Shown piece by piece: positions 12,101-24,045 of a DNA stretch of 64,000 bases. Under the pieces are notes generated by a model, which was given only the letters and a program-made list of their open reading frames with translations, ran no database searches and was not told the origin of the DNA. Positions within the stretch are counted from its first letter, which is position 1, and each line of letters starts with the position of its first letter. The translations under genes were made by a program, and so were the position numbers. The DNA is from Paraescarpia echinospica (Eukaryota; Annelida; Polychaeta; Sabellida; Siboglinidae), in contig CM034533.1 of NCBI GenBank assembly GCA_020002185.1, positions 66,422,979 to 66,486,978 of the forward strand, read 5' to 3'.

Positions 12101-12480
12101 ATAGAATCCGCGACGTTATTCTTATTATTGTTAGTGACATGTAAAACGTTTTCCAGATTTTCTTTATAACTAGTAGTAGCTATAGTGATGTTACCTGTTG
12201 AGAAACACCAGTGCTGTCACGTGGTGTCCTTTTGTGGAACTGAACCTCACGCATATTTCCCAACTCTCCTTGGCGTAGCTCTCTGGAAGACGCAATTTTA
12301 TATTTTGGAGGTGGGTGAGGGGGTTGGATATAGGATTATCCCCCGGGGGGAGGGGACACTATCCTTACATGCGGGTAGTGGTGTGCAGCCGAAAGTCATG
12401 CAAATACCCCTACCCTTGATAAGAGCATCCAATATCAAAAAGTATACCCTTGATCTAGGGACAAATTTAACAGACACAAT
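9157..12480. other. Long intergenic stretch without a supported gene
   Basis: An acceptor-like TTTGTCTCCGGTATAG at 9291-9306 is followed by short open frames, but no coherent gene could be assembled. Two related GC-rich blocks, at about 11852-11905 and 12309-12360 (shared words TTAGGATTA and CCCC..GGGGAC), are direct repeats and suggest an unclassified repeat. CACGTG E-boxes occur at 11443-11448 and 11495-11500. Confidence 0.4.
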
Positions 12481-12499
12481 TTTTAAGTAAGTATTTAAT

Positions 12500-12898
12500 T
12501 CATATAAACATAAACAGGATGTGACACAAGTCACTCAAGATTTGTAAACCCTTTCTCGGGGCTCTTGTCTCATACAGCTGGCTCAGTCCAGTCTGTCTCA
12601 CTCCCACAACCTTACTTCCCCTATTAACAATGCTGTTCAACCTGCCCCTGTTCTTCAAAGTCCAGCTAGCAGACAAAAGAAGATGTCAAAACTGAGCCAG
12701 TTTCAGTCTGAACATGCAGAACATTCTCTGATGACATTTCTTTATAATGCAGTTGGTGTTGGATTCAAAAGTGAGTTTATTTTCGAAAACAGTGCCTAAA
12801 TATGTATTCTCATTCACTCTCTCCACAGGCACAGTCACACCCTCAATAACAAGCTCACTCACACATCCCTTCCTTCTAAAGTCTGCTACCATCTCCAT
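12500..12898 (-). pseudogene. LINE reverse-transcriptase tail fragment
   Basis: Minus-strand codons 12898-12686 read VADFRRKGCVSELVIEGVTV then ENTYLGTVFENKLTFESN and CIIKKCHQRMFCM. These are the palm/thumb motifs (VDFRR, YLGTVF, LTF) of fish- and invertebrate-type LINEs. Further remnants of the same protein continue in another frame down to about 12500. It abuts the gypsy fragment above it, apparently a nested or joined insertion. Confidence 0.7.
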
Positions 12899-13086
12899 GA
12901 ATAGTCACAGCATTGCCCTCGTGGTCCACGACTTAAACATTCATACAGCTCTGCCTCAAACGGTGTGGTTAGCTTGTTTTTCTTGGTTTGCTTGAGTATC
13001 ACTCGGTCGCCAACCTCGATGTCGCTGACTTTAGCATCTCTCTTCTTATCAGCATACTCTTTCTCGTGTCTTTTCCTTCTCCTTCT

Positions 13087-13119
<33 letters not shown>

Positions 13120-14170
13120 ACTTGCATCTGCCACTGTAACTCACCTATTGGCTCTGCTCTGATCTGCATTTTTGGCACCTTGTTCCGCAGTTTACGTCCC
13201 GTCAGCATCTTCGCTGAAGTCACACCTGTTACTGTGTACGGCCGGGGTGGTCCAGTTCTAGAACAAGAATTTTCTGCAGTTCCTTCTTCCAGTCCTTCTT
13301 CTCCACCTCTGCGATCTTGGTGGCCTTCACCAGAGTCGAGTTAAACGTCCCACTTTCCCGATGTTCTGTGGCCAGTACGGGACGCCTTTCGAGTATGTTG
13401 TATCCCTAGATACTCGAGATATCTTTCAAATTCTGCGGCAACAAACTGTGGTCCGTTGTCACTCCTCACGTTGAATGGCGGATCATGTGTGGCGAACTTG
13501 GTATCCAAGCAATTCACAACGCTCTGAGCATTCGTGTTGCGCAGTTACACTACTTCTGGCTACCTGGAGAAATAGTCGACGAGCACCAGATGACTTTCTC
13601 CGTTTGGTAGTCGTCCACAGAAATCAATTGCGATATCATCCGAAGGTCCCTGTAGCAGCGAGGTCGATCGACCTTATTGGCTCGGGACTTTATCGGCCAT
13701 CCACCAATTGGCATGGATAACAACCCTTGACAAGAGCTTAATTCAACGTCATTGTCTATTCTCGGCCACCACTCTTTCTCCTTTAAAATGTTGGCGCTTT
13801 GTCTGACAAAAAATGGGAAATGTCAGATTTTCTTACACTTCTAACATGAGTGATTTTTTTGACCTCCTACAGTCTTTTCTCGTGTGCCCAATACCGCCAC
13901 CTTTCCAGCATTTTCCTTGGAATTTGCTGGTGAAACTACCGGACTGTCCGGTGTAGATGGCGTTTGCTTCCTTCCTAGCGCCAGCGGGCTTCAAAAGCAA
14001 AGGCTCCGGCTCGTCCAAAATATTCACGTCCTGAAGTTTGGCAATGGTTAAATCTTCCTGTCGATATGGTTTCCTCTGCAGTAGCCAGGACGTTTTATTG
14101 CTTTTTAGGCACATTTTTCTTCACCTCGAAGTATTTCTCCAGTGTTTGTAGACATTTCGTCAGTCAGTAG
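12886..14170 (-). pseudogene. Internally deleted Ty3/gypsy retrotransposon fragment
   Basis: Read on the minus strand, a Gag zinc knuckle (CWKGGGIGHTRKDC, about 13903-13862) is followed after only about 150 bp by integrase. The integrase core is recognisable in broken frames as AIDFCGRLPNGESHLVLVDY near 13640-13570 and VRSDNGPQFV near 13470-13440. The C-terminal domain reads VSDIEVGDRVILKQTKKNK at 13050-12990. Protease, RT and RNase H, which should lie between them, are gone. A (CT)n expansion at 13089-13116 encodes a run of Arg-Glu. Dead element. Confidence 0.75.
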
Positions 14171-14523
14171 CGTTCCTGGTATCAGGCAGGGTTTGGAACA
14201 GCTTCTATCCCCCATACATGTGGAGAAGTATAGCCCAAAATCAAAATGTGGTGTTGCGTGGGGTTAGAATACGCAGGAACGACAAACGACAACTTCTAGT
14301 TAACGCATGTATTCGCCATCTCAAATAATAACCCGGCTCCAAATAGACGGAAAAGTCAGCACGTTAAACGGTTTCCGAAAACTGGAATACACTACAAATG
14401 TCAATGTCAACTAGTGACAGTCACTGCAGTCTCTTGAAACTTCTCAAGTAAGAGTGGCGCCTCACGGTGGACACCAGTACCGGGCGCGCACCGTGTGACA
14501 CACTGCGCCTGTGCAAAGACATT

Positions 14524-14555
14524 ACCGGAAGTACACTCTTTCGATCTTCGGCAAA
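14524..14555 (+). promoter_or_regulatory. RPL7 core promoter: ETS site and TOP-like start
   Basis: ACCGGAAGT (14524-14532) is an ETS/GABP-type site. CTCTTTC (from about 14536), about 20 bp upstream of the ATG, is a pyrimidine run of the terminal-oligopyrimidine type. Transcripts of ribosomal-protein genes in animals usually start at such a C and are translationally controlled through it. The position of the start is inferred, not shown. Confidence 0.55.
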
Positions 14556-17500
14556 ATGGCGGACAGGTTGGATATTATTTGTTGTGGCATGTTAATCTAC
14601 CTCAATCCACGTAATTTCTATTTGTAACAATGGTTTGATGTATTTTGTCTAATTCGCAACCATCCCAGGATGATATATACCCAACTATTTGTTTGCACCA
14701 TCGGGCATATTTAACGATATACACCAATACTTTGAGGTCTAACGTGGATTGAATGTTTTCTAGTCTCGTGCATAGTTGTACGTAAGTTACATTAAATCAT
14801 TACATGATGTTTGTGTCTGCATCTAAATTAGACTGGTCTTTTTACAGTATGATGATTAGGTTGTTGCTATGTTGATAACGTGATAACGACTCGTCAATAA
14901 TCTGGGTTATGCCTAGGAATGGTAGTAAAAACTAAAATAATGACCGGCTAGTATAACCGCCAATCGAAGTACACCGTCACAGAACAGTTGATTATTTACT
15001 TTCTGACCTCACCATGAAAACAGACACGGTCAGCATCACGTGCGTTTCTTACGGCATGACAAAAAAGACCAGCATAATTCAGGGTGCACAGTGGATTTAG
15101 TTGACAGGTAGTCCGTCGGACTAGCTGACTCAGAAACAACTAGTCCTCATATTGTTTTACTAGTCCTTAAAAATCAATCGTACTGTTGTATCATATATGT
15201 GTGACAGTTATGGCACATAGTAAGTGGCTTTATTTCATAAAGAAATCAAGCCGTTTCCCATTTCAATTAAATGTTCGAATAAATGTGTCATTGATAGAAA
15301 CAAATACATGTGATTTCGTAGATCCAATTGCAAAGTTATCAGAAGAAATGACTAGTTTAATCAGGGGCAGCAAACAGGAGTCATGGACAAGGTGATGCCA
15401 GCAGAATTTGAAGCCTGACGGCGACAAAGGACCGACATTGTCGGACTAAGTTGCATCATTTGCCCTATACTTTTCATTAGCGTTTCCTTTCCCGAAGCCG
15501 ACTAAACAATCAGTAACATTGCTGGCGTTTGGTAACTTGCTAAAATAATCACCCAATGCAGGAATAACGCAACTACCATCACGACGGGATAGCACGTAAC
15601 GATGTCTGTAACCCGCGCATATGTTTGTCCATGTCGCTCACCACTCATGGTCGCTAGGTGGCACTACCTATCCTACGCTAACCGGATGTAAACAACCGCC
15701 ATTTACATTCACTGCGTTCAGCAAGTTTCCCATCTGACGGTCGTACGGAATATTTAGCTGCCTGTGATAAAATGCTATCTTACTGTCTGATTTTGTTTTA
15801 TTCCATCACAACACCCAACTAGCGTATACATAGCGTAAATTAATTTACCTAATAACAGCTAGTCCGATGGGACTGCTCCACTAAACATGGACTAGTCCGA
15901 TCACTGAAACTACTCGTCCGGGACGATCGGACCTGCCTTATTTCGCAGCCTGATAATTTATATTTTTATTTCCGACTTACTGTATAATTCCAACTGCATT
16001 CACCTACGGCGACGCGTTGTCCATGCAGTGCAAGATGTAGCAGCCATATAACTAGCGACTAACCTTTCTTTCCATCATTCTGTCTAGTTCTTGTCCAGTG
16101 TTCACATGCATGCCTACCCTAAATGCTAGAACTATCCCCCATGGAATTCAAATGCATGCAACAGGGACAACAAATTACTTTGAAAGGCCTAAATACTTGA
16201 TCAATGTTTTAAAATGTTGTTTTGTGTAACAGCCAGAAGAGACTTCCCCAAGTGCCAGAAAGTGTGCTTAAGAAGCGCAAGGCCAATGATGAGCTTCGTG
16301 CCAAAAAGGCAAAAGCTGTACTGCTCTCAAAGAAGGTTTGTAATATATTTGGTGAATTTCATACTAACATTATTTGTGGAGTGCAGAGGCTAGAGCATCG
16401 GAGTCGATCGAGAGAACCCATTTTTGAATCCTTGGTCCAGGGGCTTGGCTAGAAACTTGTCTTAAAGACAGGCAGATGACTGGCCAAGACTAGTCAGTTA
16501 CTGAAAATCTGTATGAACCCTGAATCATCATTGGCACAGCTTGTAGTGAAACAAGTTGACTGGGTCAACATTAATTACAAAAAGGCTCGAATGACACTGG
16601 TTTGTTATTGAATACACTAAACTGGCCAATGATGGCTGTGATTGACATGAATGGCTGGCATCCAAGTCATTCGCATGCTTAAAAGGCACGCTTGATTAAT
16701 TCAAGGCTTGCAACGAATTATTTCTGGCTAAGGGCCTGCCTTGAGTAAGTTTGTTAACTCTACGTTGCTCCAGTTCACTCAGCTTTATGAATGGGTACCT
16801 GGCTGTAGACAGTGTTGGATATTTGTGTATGAAGTCTTTGTAAGTCAGTAATTACAGCATGGCTGAATGTTTCCCAGAGAAGCCGAGTTCAATGTGTTTT
16901 TAGTTGGATCATTCTTTATTGGTACTGACACATTTTGTGATGTTGAGATAATGTTGTTTCAGAACAATCGTGAGAAGCGTCTTCTTATCTTCAAGCGGGC
17001 GGAACAATACGTAAAACAGTACCGCATCCTTGAGCGTGAAGGCATACGCCTTTCACGCGAAGCCCGCAAACACGGAAACTTTTATGTGCCGCCCCAGCCA
17101 AAGCTGGCATTTGTGATTAGAATCCGGGGGTAAGTAACTGTTACACGTGCTGCCTGGTCACAACATGTTCATAAATTGTGCAAGTTACAAATACTGACGT
17201 TACTAAACATTTTGATTGCATAACATGTTTATGGTACTGGAAAATTATGATACTCCATAACAGTTACCCTTAAATGAAAATACAATGGCAAAGTTAAATT
17301 TTATGACACTTGAAATGTATGCCATATATTGGAGTAGTTGACATTATGTTGAAATATCTTGTTAGAATATCTCTGCACCAGTTACCAATCCAGCAATAGT
17401 CATATTGTCAAAACATGGACATTTCACTAAAAACTGAAGACAGTGTCAGTTGTTGTCACAACATTATTTAGTGGCATCTGTATACACATATTGAAAGCAT

Positions 17501-20500
17501 CCATAAGCACAACATCTGCATGACAAGTACACTGGTGTTCTACTCATAATTCAAGTTTAATTTCTGAATCATTACCTTGCAGTCAGAACTAGTTTGAATG
17601 TATATGTCTAAACTCAATCCTTCATTTCCCATGCGATTCACTTGAATGTGCAACAGCCGCAGCTCATTGTTGGTCTCAAATACTTGCTTACTTGTGCCCA
17701 TCGTCCCTCCTGGGGCATAGGCCGTCGGCAACAGCTCTCCAGAGTCCTCTGTCCTGGGCTCTTGTTTCAAGCTGTCTCCAAGTGTGTCCTGTCTTCTTGG
17801 TGTCCGCATGGAGGTCCCTTCGCCACGTGTTCTTTGGACGACCTCTTTTTCTCCTGCCTTGTGGGTTCCATGTCAGGGCCTGTCTGGTGATAGCTGATGC
17901 TGGTTTCCGGAGCGTGTGACCAATCCATCCCCATCGTCTTCTTCTTATTTCATCTTCGGCAGACAGTTGGTGTGTCCTCCTCCACAAGTCAATGTTGCTG
18001 ATGGTGTCTGGCCAGCGGATCTGGAGGATTCTTCTTAGACATTTATTGATGAAGATCTGTACTTTCTTGGTGGTGGTGTTAGTTGTCCTCCATGTCTCTG
18101 CTCCATACAGTAGGACTGACTTCACGTTGGAGTTAAACAGTCGGATCTTCATGTGTAATGACAACACTTTGGAGCTCCAGATGTTCTTGAGCTGTATAAA
18201 TGCTCCTCTCGCCTTGCCAATCCTTGCTCTAACATCCGCGTCTGTGCCACCCTGCTTGTCGATGATGCTACCCAGGTGTGTGAAGGCCTCTACCTCTTCA
18301 AGTGCACTCCCTTCCAGTGTGACTGGCTCAGTGCTGGCTGTATTAACCTTGAGGACCTTTGTCTTTCCTTTATGTATGTTGAGGCCCACTTGTGAGGAGA
18401 TGGCTGCCGGTTCAGTTGTCTTCTGTAGTTGCTGGTAGCTGTGGGACAAAAGTACCAGATCGTCGGCAAAGTCCAAGTCCTCCAGTTGCGTCCACAGTGT
18501 CCACTGGATTCCATTTCTTCTCTGGGTTGTGCATGTCTTCAATATCCAATCGATGGCCAGCAGAAAGAGGAACGGGGACAGCAGGCAGCCTTGTCTAACT
18601 CCAGTCTTCACTTCGAAACGGTTCGTTTGCTGTCCTCCATGGATTACTCTGCAGCCTGTTCCTTCATAACTGTTCTTAATCAGGTTGACCAGTTTGGTTG
18701 GTATGCCATAATGTCGTAGTAGTTTCCACAGAGTCTCCCTGTCTACGCTGTCAAACGCCTTTTCGTAGTCAATGAAGTTGATGTAGAGCGAGGAGTTCCA
18801 CTCCAAGGATTGCTCTACTATGATGCGCAGTGTTGCGATCTGATCTACGCATGATCTGTTTGGGCGGAATCCAGCTTGCTGATCTCTCAGCAGTGGGTCG
18901 ACTGCATCTTACATTCTCTCCACGATGATTCTGTTGAACACTTTCCCTGGCACTGACAGAAGTGTGATTCCTCTGTAGTTGGAACAGTTGCTGAGGTTTC
19001 CTTTCTTGGGGAGTTTTATGAGGTATCCCTCTCCAGTCTGATGACGCCTCTTCTTTTTTCCAGATCTTTCCAAAGAGAGGGTACAGTAGTTCCACAGAGA
19101 TGTCTGTATCTCCCTTGAGTGCTTCTGCAGGAATCTCGTCCGGTCCTGCTGCTTTGTTATTCTTCAGTTGCTTTATGGCCCTCCTGATTTCTTCCTTGGT
19201 AGGCTTGTCACACTTGATGGGTAGGTCCGCTTCTGCTGGCTGTATGTCTGGGCGGTCCGGTCTCAAATGGTGTAGTCAAACACATTCAGTGCTGTTCGTT
19301 TTGGCCATTGTTGGTACTCGCACTTGGTTACATTGGATATGAACATAACATTGCATCCATTAGTGTTGACCATGTTGACAACTCTGTAATGGATAGATAC
19401 CACTGCAACATCTATATATGTAAATTTTAAACCCAGCACTGGCCTAAGTCCCCATCCACTATTTCTCTTTGGGTGCATGTCGCCATTGTTGTTCCTTTGT
19501 TGCAGGGTAAATGGAATCCACCCAAGGCCACGCAAGGTGATGCAGTTGTTCCGCCTACGCCAGATCAACAATGGCACGTTCGTCAGATTGAACAAGGCCA
19601 CCATCCACATGCTGAGAATCGCTGAGCCCTACATTACCTGGGGGTAAGTTTTCTGGGAAGACATTGACAAAAGCTTCTTATCACATGCAGCTCGGTAGTT
19701 TTCTGTCATGCACGCTGCCATCTCATAAGTGAACTGATAGTTGCATGTATTTCTAGCAGTTCAAATTTGCTCCACTGTGACCACTTCTTGAAAAGCTTCA
19801 TGTTGCATTGATTAATGCTACATAATGCCTCATCAAAGCACAGCCCAACTGTCATAGCTCTGTATCTGCAGGAAGTGATGCAAACACTATATCTTGGCCT
19901 CACCTTGACTGGGTTTGTTTACTGTATAATAAACATATTTAGAATGTTAAAACTGATCACAATTGTGCAAGGATCGATGTATAACGAATATTTTATTTAT
20001 AGCATCATATTTCACAAAATAAATATATGATATTTGTAAAAATGTTTTGATTTGTCTTGCAGCGTGCCTAACCTGAAGAGTGTACGTGAGCTGATCTACA
20101 AGAGAGGCTTCGGCAAGTTGGACAGCAGGCGGATTCCTCTCACTGACAATGCCTTCATTGAAAAAAAGCTAGGTCAGTATTCATACCAATAATTGAAAAC
20201 TTTGTTTCTGTTATTGAAATATCAACTTGATGCAATAGTGCATGTTTAGTGTAATTTAAAGGCCATGTGTTGTCCAAATGTTTTTTCCAGAGAATAATAT
20301 ACTTGTACATGTGTGTTATTCAATGTTATCACAAATCCGAAGCCACAAGTTTGACAAGACATTGATGAAATTGGTCTTAAAGAGTGACTGGTAACAGTGC
20401 AAACCTGGAAATGTCTGTTTTCCGGAAACGTCCGAAGGCGCAGATGCGTGACGTCACTCGTGGAACCGGTTACACGGTCTACGCGGCTAAATGTTAATTC

Positions 20501-22318
20501 ATTATAATTATATTTCGGCTGTTTTTATCATTAACATGAATAATTGATGAAGATATGTGTTGTGGGAAACAGTGGCAATTCAGGGTTTGACTGGACATTT
20601 TGTGAATGTCTTCCCCAAAGAACCAATTTGTCGGCAGAAAATGGAACATTTTGTATGTAAAGGACAGGATCCATTGTCGGACTCTCCCGACAGGTTCATG
20701 CCTCGGCCTGTATACGTAGCACCGCTACCTAACAATCTTAATAACCAGGCAATCTAACATCAGCAGAAACAATATTAATCTCAAATGTCATCATCACTTT
20801 CACAAAAATATATTTGATCATCGTATGCGCCGGCCTTGGTAACGGAAGAGACATTGCTCTCAATCCACCAGTCGCCGTTTTATGAGTTGTTTACATAAGG
20901 TGGATCGCGCATGGGTCGGCTGTCAATCAGTCTGGGCGGTCCAAGCTCGTGGCTGTTTTCTGTAAGTGACGTCACATAGTCTCACGCTGCTGTCACTTGG
21001 CGGTTTCAGCAAGGCTACAAATTTAGAGGTTCTTTTTATCTTGTACGCTCTTATGCGATTCATTAAAATATTTTCAATAACATCATCAGAAAGTGCATAC
21101 ATCATTTGTTATTATGAACGCAGAACATTTTCTCCCAGGATATGGCCTTTAATATACCACGTGCACCAAGTCTGCATACCTCCAATACTCATAACAGTAC
21201 AAACTCCAAGCCCTCTCACAACCGTTATCTTGGTGTTGCTGTGTTGAATATCGCTCCAAATCTGATAACATGAATCTAGTTATGCAGTATTTTGAGTAGG
21301 TATTATTTGGAGTGTCTTGTACATCATGTTAGTGGAAATGTTTATTATAGACTTTTGGCTGGGTTACACAATTGATTGTCCCATATTATCAGATGTGTTC
21401 ATCCTCGCGCACCAAGGGTCGCTGCTGCTGATTATGTCGGTGCCAGCCAGCAGTGCCCCCTGGATGATCGCTTTGCGAAACTCTGAATTTTTAAGCTCGG
21501 CATATGAAATCGCCCACTAGATCAGTGGTTGGCGGCAGGCCAGGTGGTCATAATAAAACAAATTTCAACCATGGCTCGTGTTACATGCAATGTTTAGGAA
21601 GTAGAAGCAATTATTAGAATACACAAAAGCTGCTCGTGCTAATGGACGAACAGGTCATTCTATATTGGGATTTACAGAAGTCGTTTATCCTTCTTCAAAT
21701 TGGGGCGGGTATTTGTGCTGTTCTCACGGGTGATGCGGTTGCGACTGTCGAAATCACCTCAGCTAACTTCCGCACTACGCGTAGATCTGCCAGGGCTAGT
21801 TTTGCATAGCAAAGAGAGCCCTGGCTTGCGAGGATGAATTTATTGAATGATTCGATAATTGTATGTGTTTAAATGATACTGCAGCATATCTTGACTTTAT
21901 GAGATGAAAAGTTCACTGAGGTCATTGCTGAAAATCAGTGAATTTTTATATAGCGTAGAACCAGTACAAATGCTCCCCCTACAAATTCTTCCCGTAAAAT
22001 GGCAACCCCACCAAAGTGTTACTAATGCATATACAGGGTATATAAGCAGTTGATTGGTGAGCATGGAGTCGCTAGGGACGATGTCACACCAACTGTGGAT
22101 GTGTTTCAGGAAAGTTTGGCATCATCTGCATGGAGGACTTGATTCATGAGGTCTACACGATGGGGCCACACTTCAAGGAGGCGAACAATTTTTTGTGGAC
22201 CTTTAAACTGAACACACCACTGGGAGGCTGGCGCAAGAAGAACAACCACTTTGTGCACAGCGGTGACTTCGGGGACAGAGAGGAGAAGATCAACAGCCTG
22301 CTCAGGAAGATGGTCTGA
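14556..22318 (+). CDS. RPL7: 60S ribosomal protein L7 (uL30), six coding exons
   Basis: Exons are 14556-14566, 16233-16335, 16963-17129, 19506-19643, 20063-20172 and 22110-22318. All introns are GT-AG and phases match throughout, giving 245 residues (human RPL7 has 248). The start is [20 protein letters not shown]. The basic N-terminal extension is followed by [20 protein letters not shown], the uL30 core including [45 protein letters not shown] and [19 protein letters not shown], and the C-terminal [19 protein letters not shown]. It is a component of the large ribosomal subunit. Start choice: ATG 14556 follows an ETS site and TOP-like tract, and the 11-bp first exon splices in phase. Introns carry a TIR element (intron 1), an antisense LINE (intron 3) and a MITE (intron 5). 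The 3' half has been copied downstream twice as pseudogenes. This copy has no disabling change and is the functional one. Confidence 0.95.
15080..15952. mobile_element. TIR transposon remnant in RPL7 intron 1 (6-bp target duplication)
   Basis: The left end CAGGGTGCACAGT and the inverted right end CAGGCTGCGAAAT are related. The direct repeat ATAATT lies immediately outside both (15074-15079 and 15953-15958). Subterminal sequences around GGTCCG/CGGACTAGTCC are also inverted. hAT-like ends are suggested by the leading CAGG..GC. No transposase frame survives. The element contains a CTCF-like motif at 15651-15664. Confidence 0.6.
17679..19265 (-). pseudogene. LINE ORF2 (reverse transcriptase), antisense inside RPL7 intron 3
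   Basis: The minus-strand frame 18806-17688 (372 codons) holds the RT palm: [40 protein letters not shown] and the catalytic DFADD. It is followed by the connector [13 protein letters not shown] and the C-terminal [12 protein letters not shown] and [13 protein letters not shown] motifs. Upstream, 19266-18769 holds the RT N-terminus ([24 protein letters not shown]) but shifts frame near 19040 and meets a stop near 18909. The endonuclease is missing, so the copy is 5'-truncated and dead. Its 3' end is a degenerate AAGT run (AAGTAAGCAAGTA) at about 17680-17692, the kind of short-repeat tail some LINE families carry. The clade is uncertain; RTE or CR1-group are options. Confidence 0.9.
20173..21399. 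other. RPL7 intron 5, 5' part, with unclassified repeat
   Basis: The region about 20395-20960 is absent from the duplicated RPL7 copy (intron 5 equivalent 47071-47628) and is framed by GTGACGTCAC words at 20449-20458 and 20956-20965. It looks like an inserted repeat of unknown class. No gene is seen. Confidence 0.35.
21400..21836. mobile_element. MITE copy 2 (same family as 4906-5340), inserted in RPL7 intron 5
   Basis: Ends CATCCTCGCGCACCAAGGG and the inverted CCCTGGCTTGCGAGGATG match copy 1, and the interiors align along their length. The duplicated paralogous sites near 43010 and 47350 run straight through without it. The 8-bp flank AATTTATT on the right corresponds to a diverged GATGTGTT on the left. 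Confidence 0.8.
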
Positions 22319-22359
22319 GGGCACGTAAAGCTGAGCATTTGGGCATGTATGTGCGCTGT

Positions 22360-22365
22360 AATAAA
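22360..22365 (+). terminator. RPL7 polyadenylation signal AATAAA
   Basis: AATAAA lies 42 bp downstream of the RPL7 stop codon, giving a short 3' UTR as is usual for ribosomal-protein genes. Confidence 0.75.
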
Positions 22366-22439
22366 AATGTTACCACAATGTATTAGATGAGTTGGCGTTT
22401 ATTGGAGTGCAGTGTTTTATGAAGATTAGAACTAGCGAT

Positions 22440-23340
22440 AGCGATATGTTTATAGAATTATTTACTTTGATGTAAGTTTATATCAATTTAAGTTTTGGTC
22501 ATGTTCAAATGATCATGCACTGCCTTCATAAAGCCCTCTTTCTTCAGAGTCTGCTACTAGCTGCTAGGACTGAGTATTTGTTTCTAGGTACTAGATACAT
22601 TCTGTGTGAATGTCGTCGCTCTCATCATTCTCATCTCGTCATGATATTCACATAGAAAGCTAGTAAACGCTTCAAATTTATATAGCAGGTGAAATTGCTG
22701 ATCTACCGGGTATGTTGTTTTATAAGGATCAGTGAGAACTTGAAATGTGAAAAGGGTGAATATTTGTAAAGATGATTTTCTGTAGCAATAGTTCAGCGGG
22801 TGGGCATGCATGTGGATTCCACTATTAAAAATCGTTTCAGGTTAGACCACCAATTCAATAGTTCATACAGTTACAGGATTGCTAGAAATCCCGGTCGATG
22901 TAGGACTTATGTGACAAAATATGATATGTAAAATTATATTAGTTTTAAACTGATGTAATTGACATAAGTAGCCTATGTGGGATGTCAGGCTCCATCCAGT
23001 GCCAGTTCCTTGTTATATCTTGGATTCCATAAGTTTGTCATTTCGCTTGTATAAATTTGTAACGGGAAATTAGCTGAATTAGTTGAATATTTATCTAATA
23101 GAGTCGGCTGGTCACTACTGTACCACCCGTCAACCAGTGGAACAACTCTAGGTAATCCCAATAATTACCCACTCGATCATTTTCACAAGCGACTGGGCAT
23201 ACTTGTGTATTCAAAAAAGGTAAAAACCCAATTAGCTGAATTAGTGTAACAGTTGGCTGGTAATGATTGTACCACCCATCAGACCAGTGGAACGACTCCA
23301 GGGAATACCAATAATTGCGTGTCTGATTATTCCCAAACAA
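22440..23340. repeat. RPL7 3' flank, unit-1 copy of the tandem duplication
   Basis: This stretch is repeated, with roughly 10 percent or less divergence by eye, at 43390-44260 (unit 2) and 48000-48900 (unit 3). Shared landmarks include TTTACTTTGATGTAAGTTTA, TCTGCTACTAGCTGCTAGGA (varying) and CACAAGCGACTGGGCATACT. No gene. Confidence 0.8.
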
Positions 23341-23344
23341 AAAT

Positions 23345-23700
23345 GTTTAGTTGAAACTCAACTGAGTTTCAGTTGAAATGTAACTGATTCTGTATGAATA
23401 GTTGAATTTCAACTATTGAAAGTTGGTTTCAACTGCTGTTCATTGTGTGTTCAACAGTTGAATGCAGGTTGAAAGCGATAACTTAGACTTCAACTGCAGT
23501 TGAACGCACGTTGAAAGCAGACTTAGTAATTTTCAAGAATTCATTGTAGTTGAACTTGGCTTGAAAGCAGGGACTTCATAATTTTAAGAAATTCACCCAG
23601 TTGAAAACAAGTTAAAAGCAGGAACTTTGTAATTTTCAACAACTCTGTTTGAATGCAGTGATTTTATCTTTCTCAAAAACTCATGTTGAACACAAGTAAT
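23345..23700. repeat. Palindromic TTGAA/TTCAA repeat cluster, left
   Basis: A dense run of GTTGAA and TTCAAC words forms many overlapping palindromes. A 26-bp palindrome-like block at 23352-23377 recurs exactly at 26150-26175. Confidence 0.6.
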
Positions 23701-23850
23701 GCATGCATTTTGTCATTTTCAAGAATCCATTCAGATTGTAAACACACTTATAGCTGAGGACCCTGACATTAAAAAATATATTTGGGTAGCAGGACTTGGG
23801 TCAATTCAAAAATGAATTGGAATGATTCTTTAATTGAACACAGAAAATGA

Positions 23851-24045
23851 GGAAGACCACAGAAAAGTTGGAATGACCAAATAAAACATGACACTGGACT
23901 CCCGCTGTTAACAGCAGAGCTATGTGCTTTCGATAGGACAAAATGGAGGGATGTGACAGCGAGGAGTAAAGTTGGCCTGGACAAATTAAGTCGGTTAGGT
24001 CAAGCCTTAATCGGAATTGAAATATTTCAAATAAGCAGAGTTTGA
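23851..24045 (+). pseudogene. LINE ORF2 C-terminal tail fragment
   Basis: The frame after a stop at 23848-23850 reads GRPQKSWNDQIKHDTGLPLL, then ELCAFDRTKWRDVTARSK. The GRPxxxWxDDI...DRxxWR pattern is the extreme C-terminus of many invertebrate endonuclease-reverse transcriptases. Only about 65 codons survive. Confidence 0.6.

Noticed and set aside
12886..13223. Arg-Glu-rich protein on the minus strand
   Set aside because: The charged run is a CT/GA simple repeat inside a dead gypsy integrase.
18392..18719. Plus-strand frames opposite the LINE in RPL7 intron 3
   Set aside because: They are antisense shadows of the reverse-transcriptase frame.
14567..20062. Intronic snoRNA in RPL7
   Set aside because: Ribosomal-protein introns often host snoRNAs. 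I looked for paired C/D or H/ACA boxes and found only isolated words such as TGATGA without a partner.
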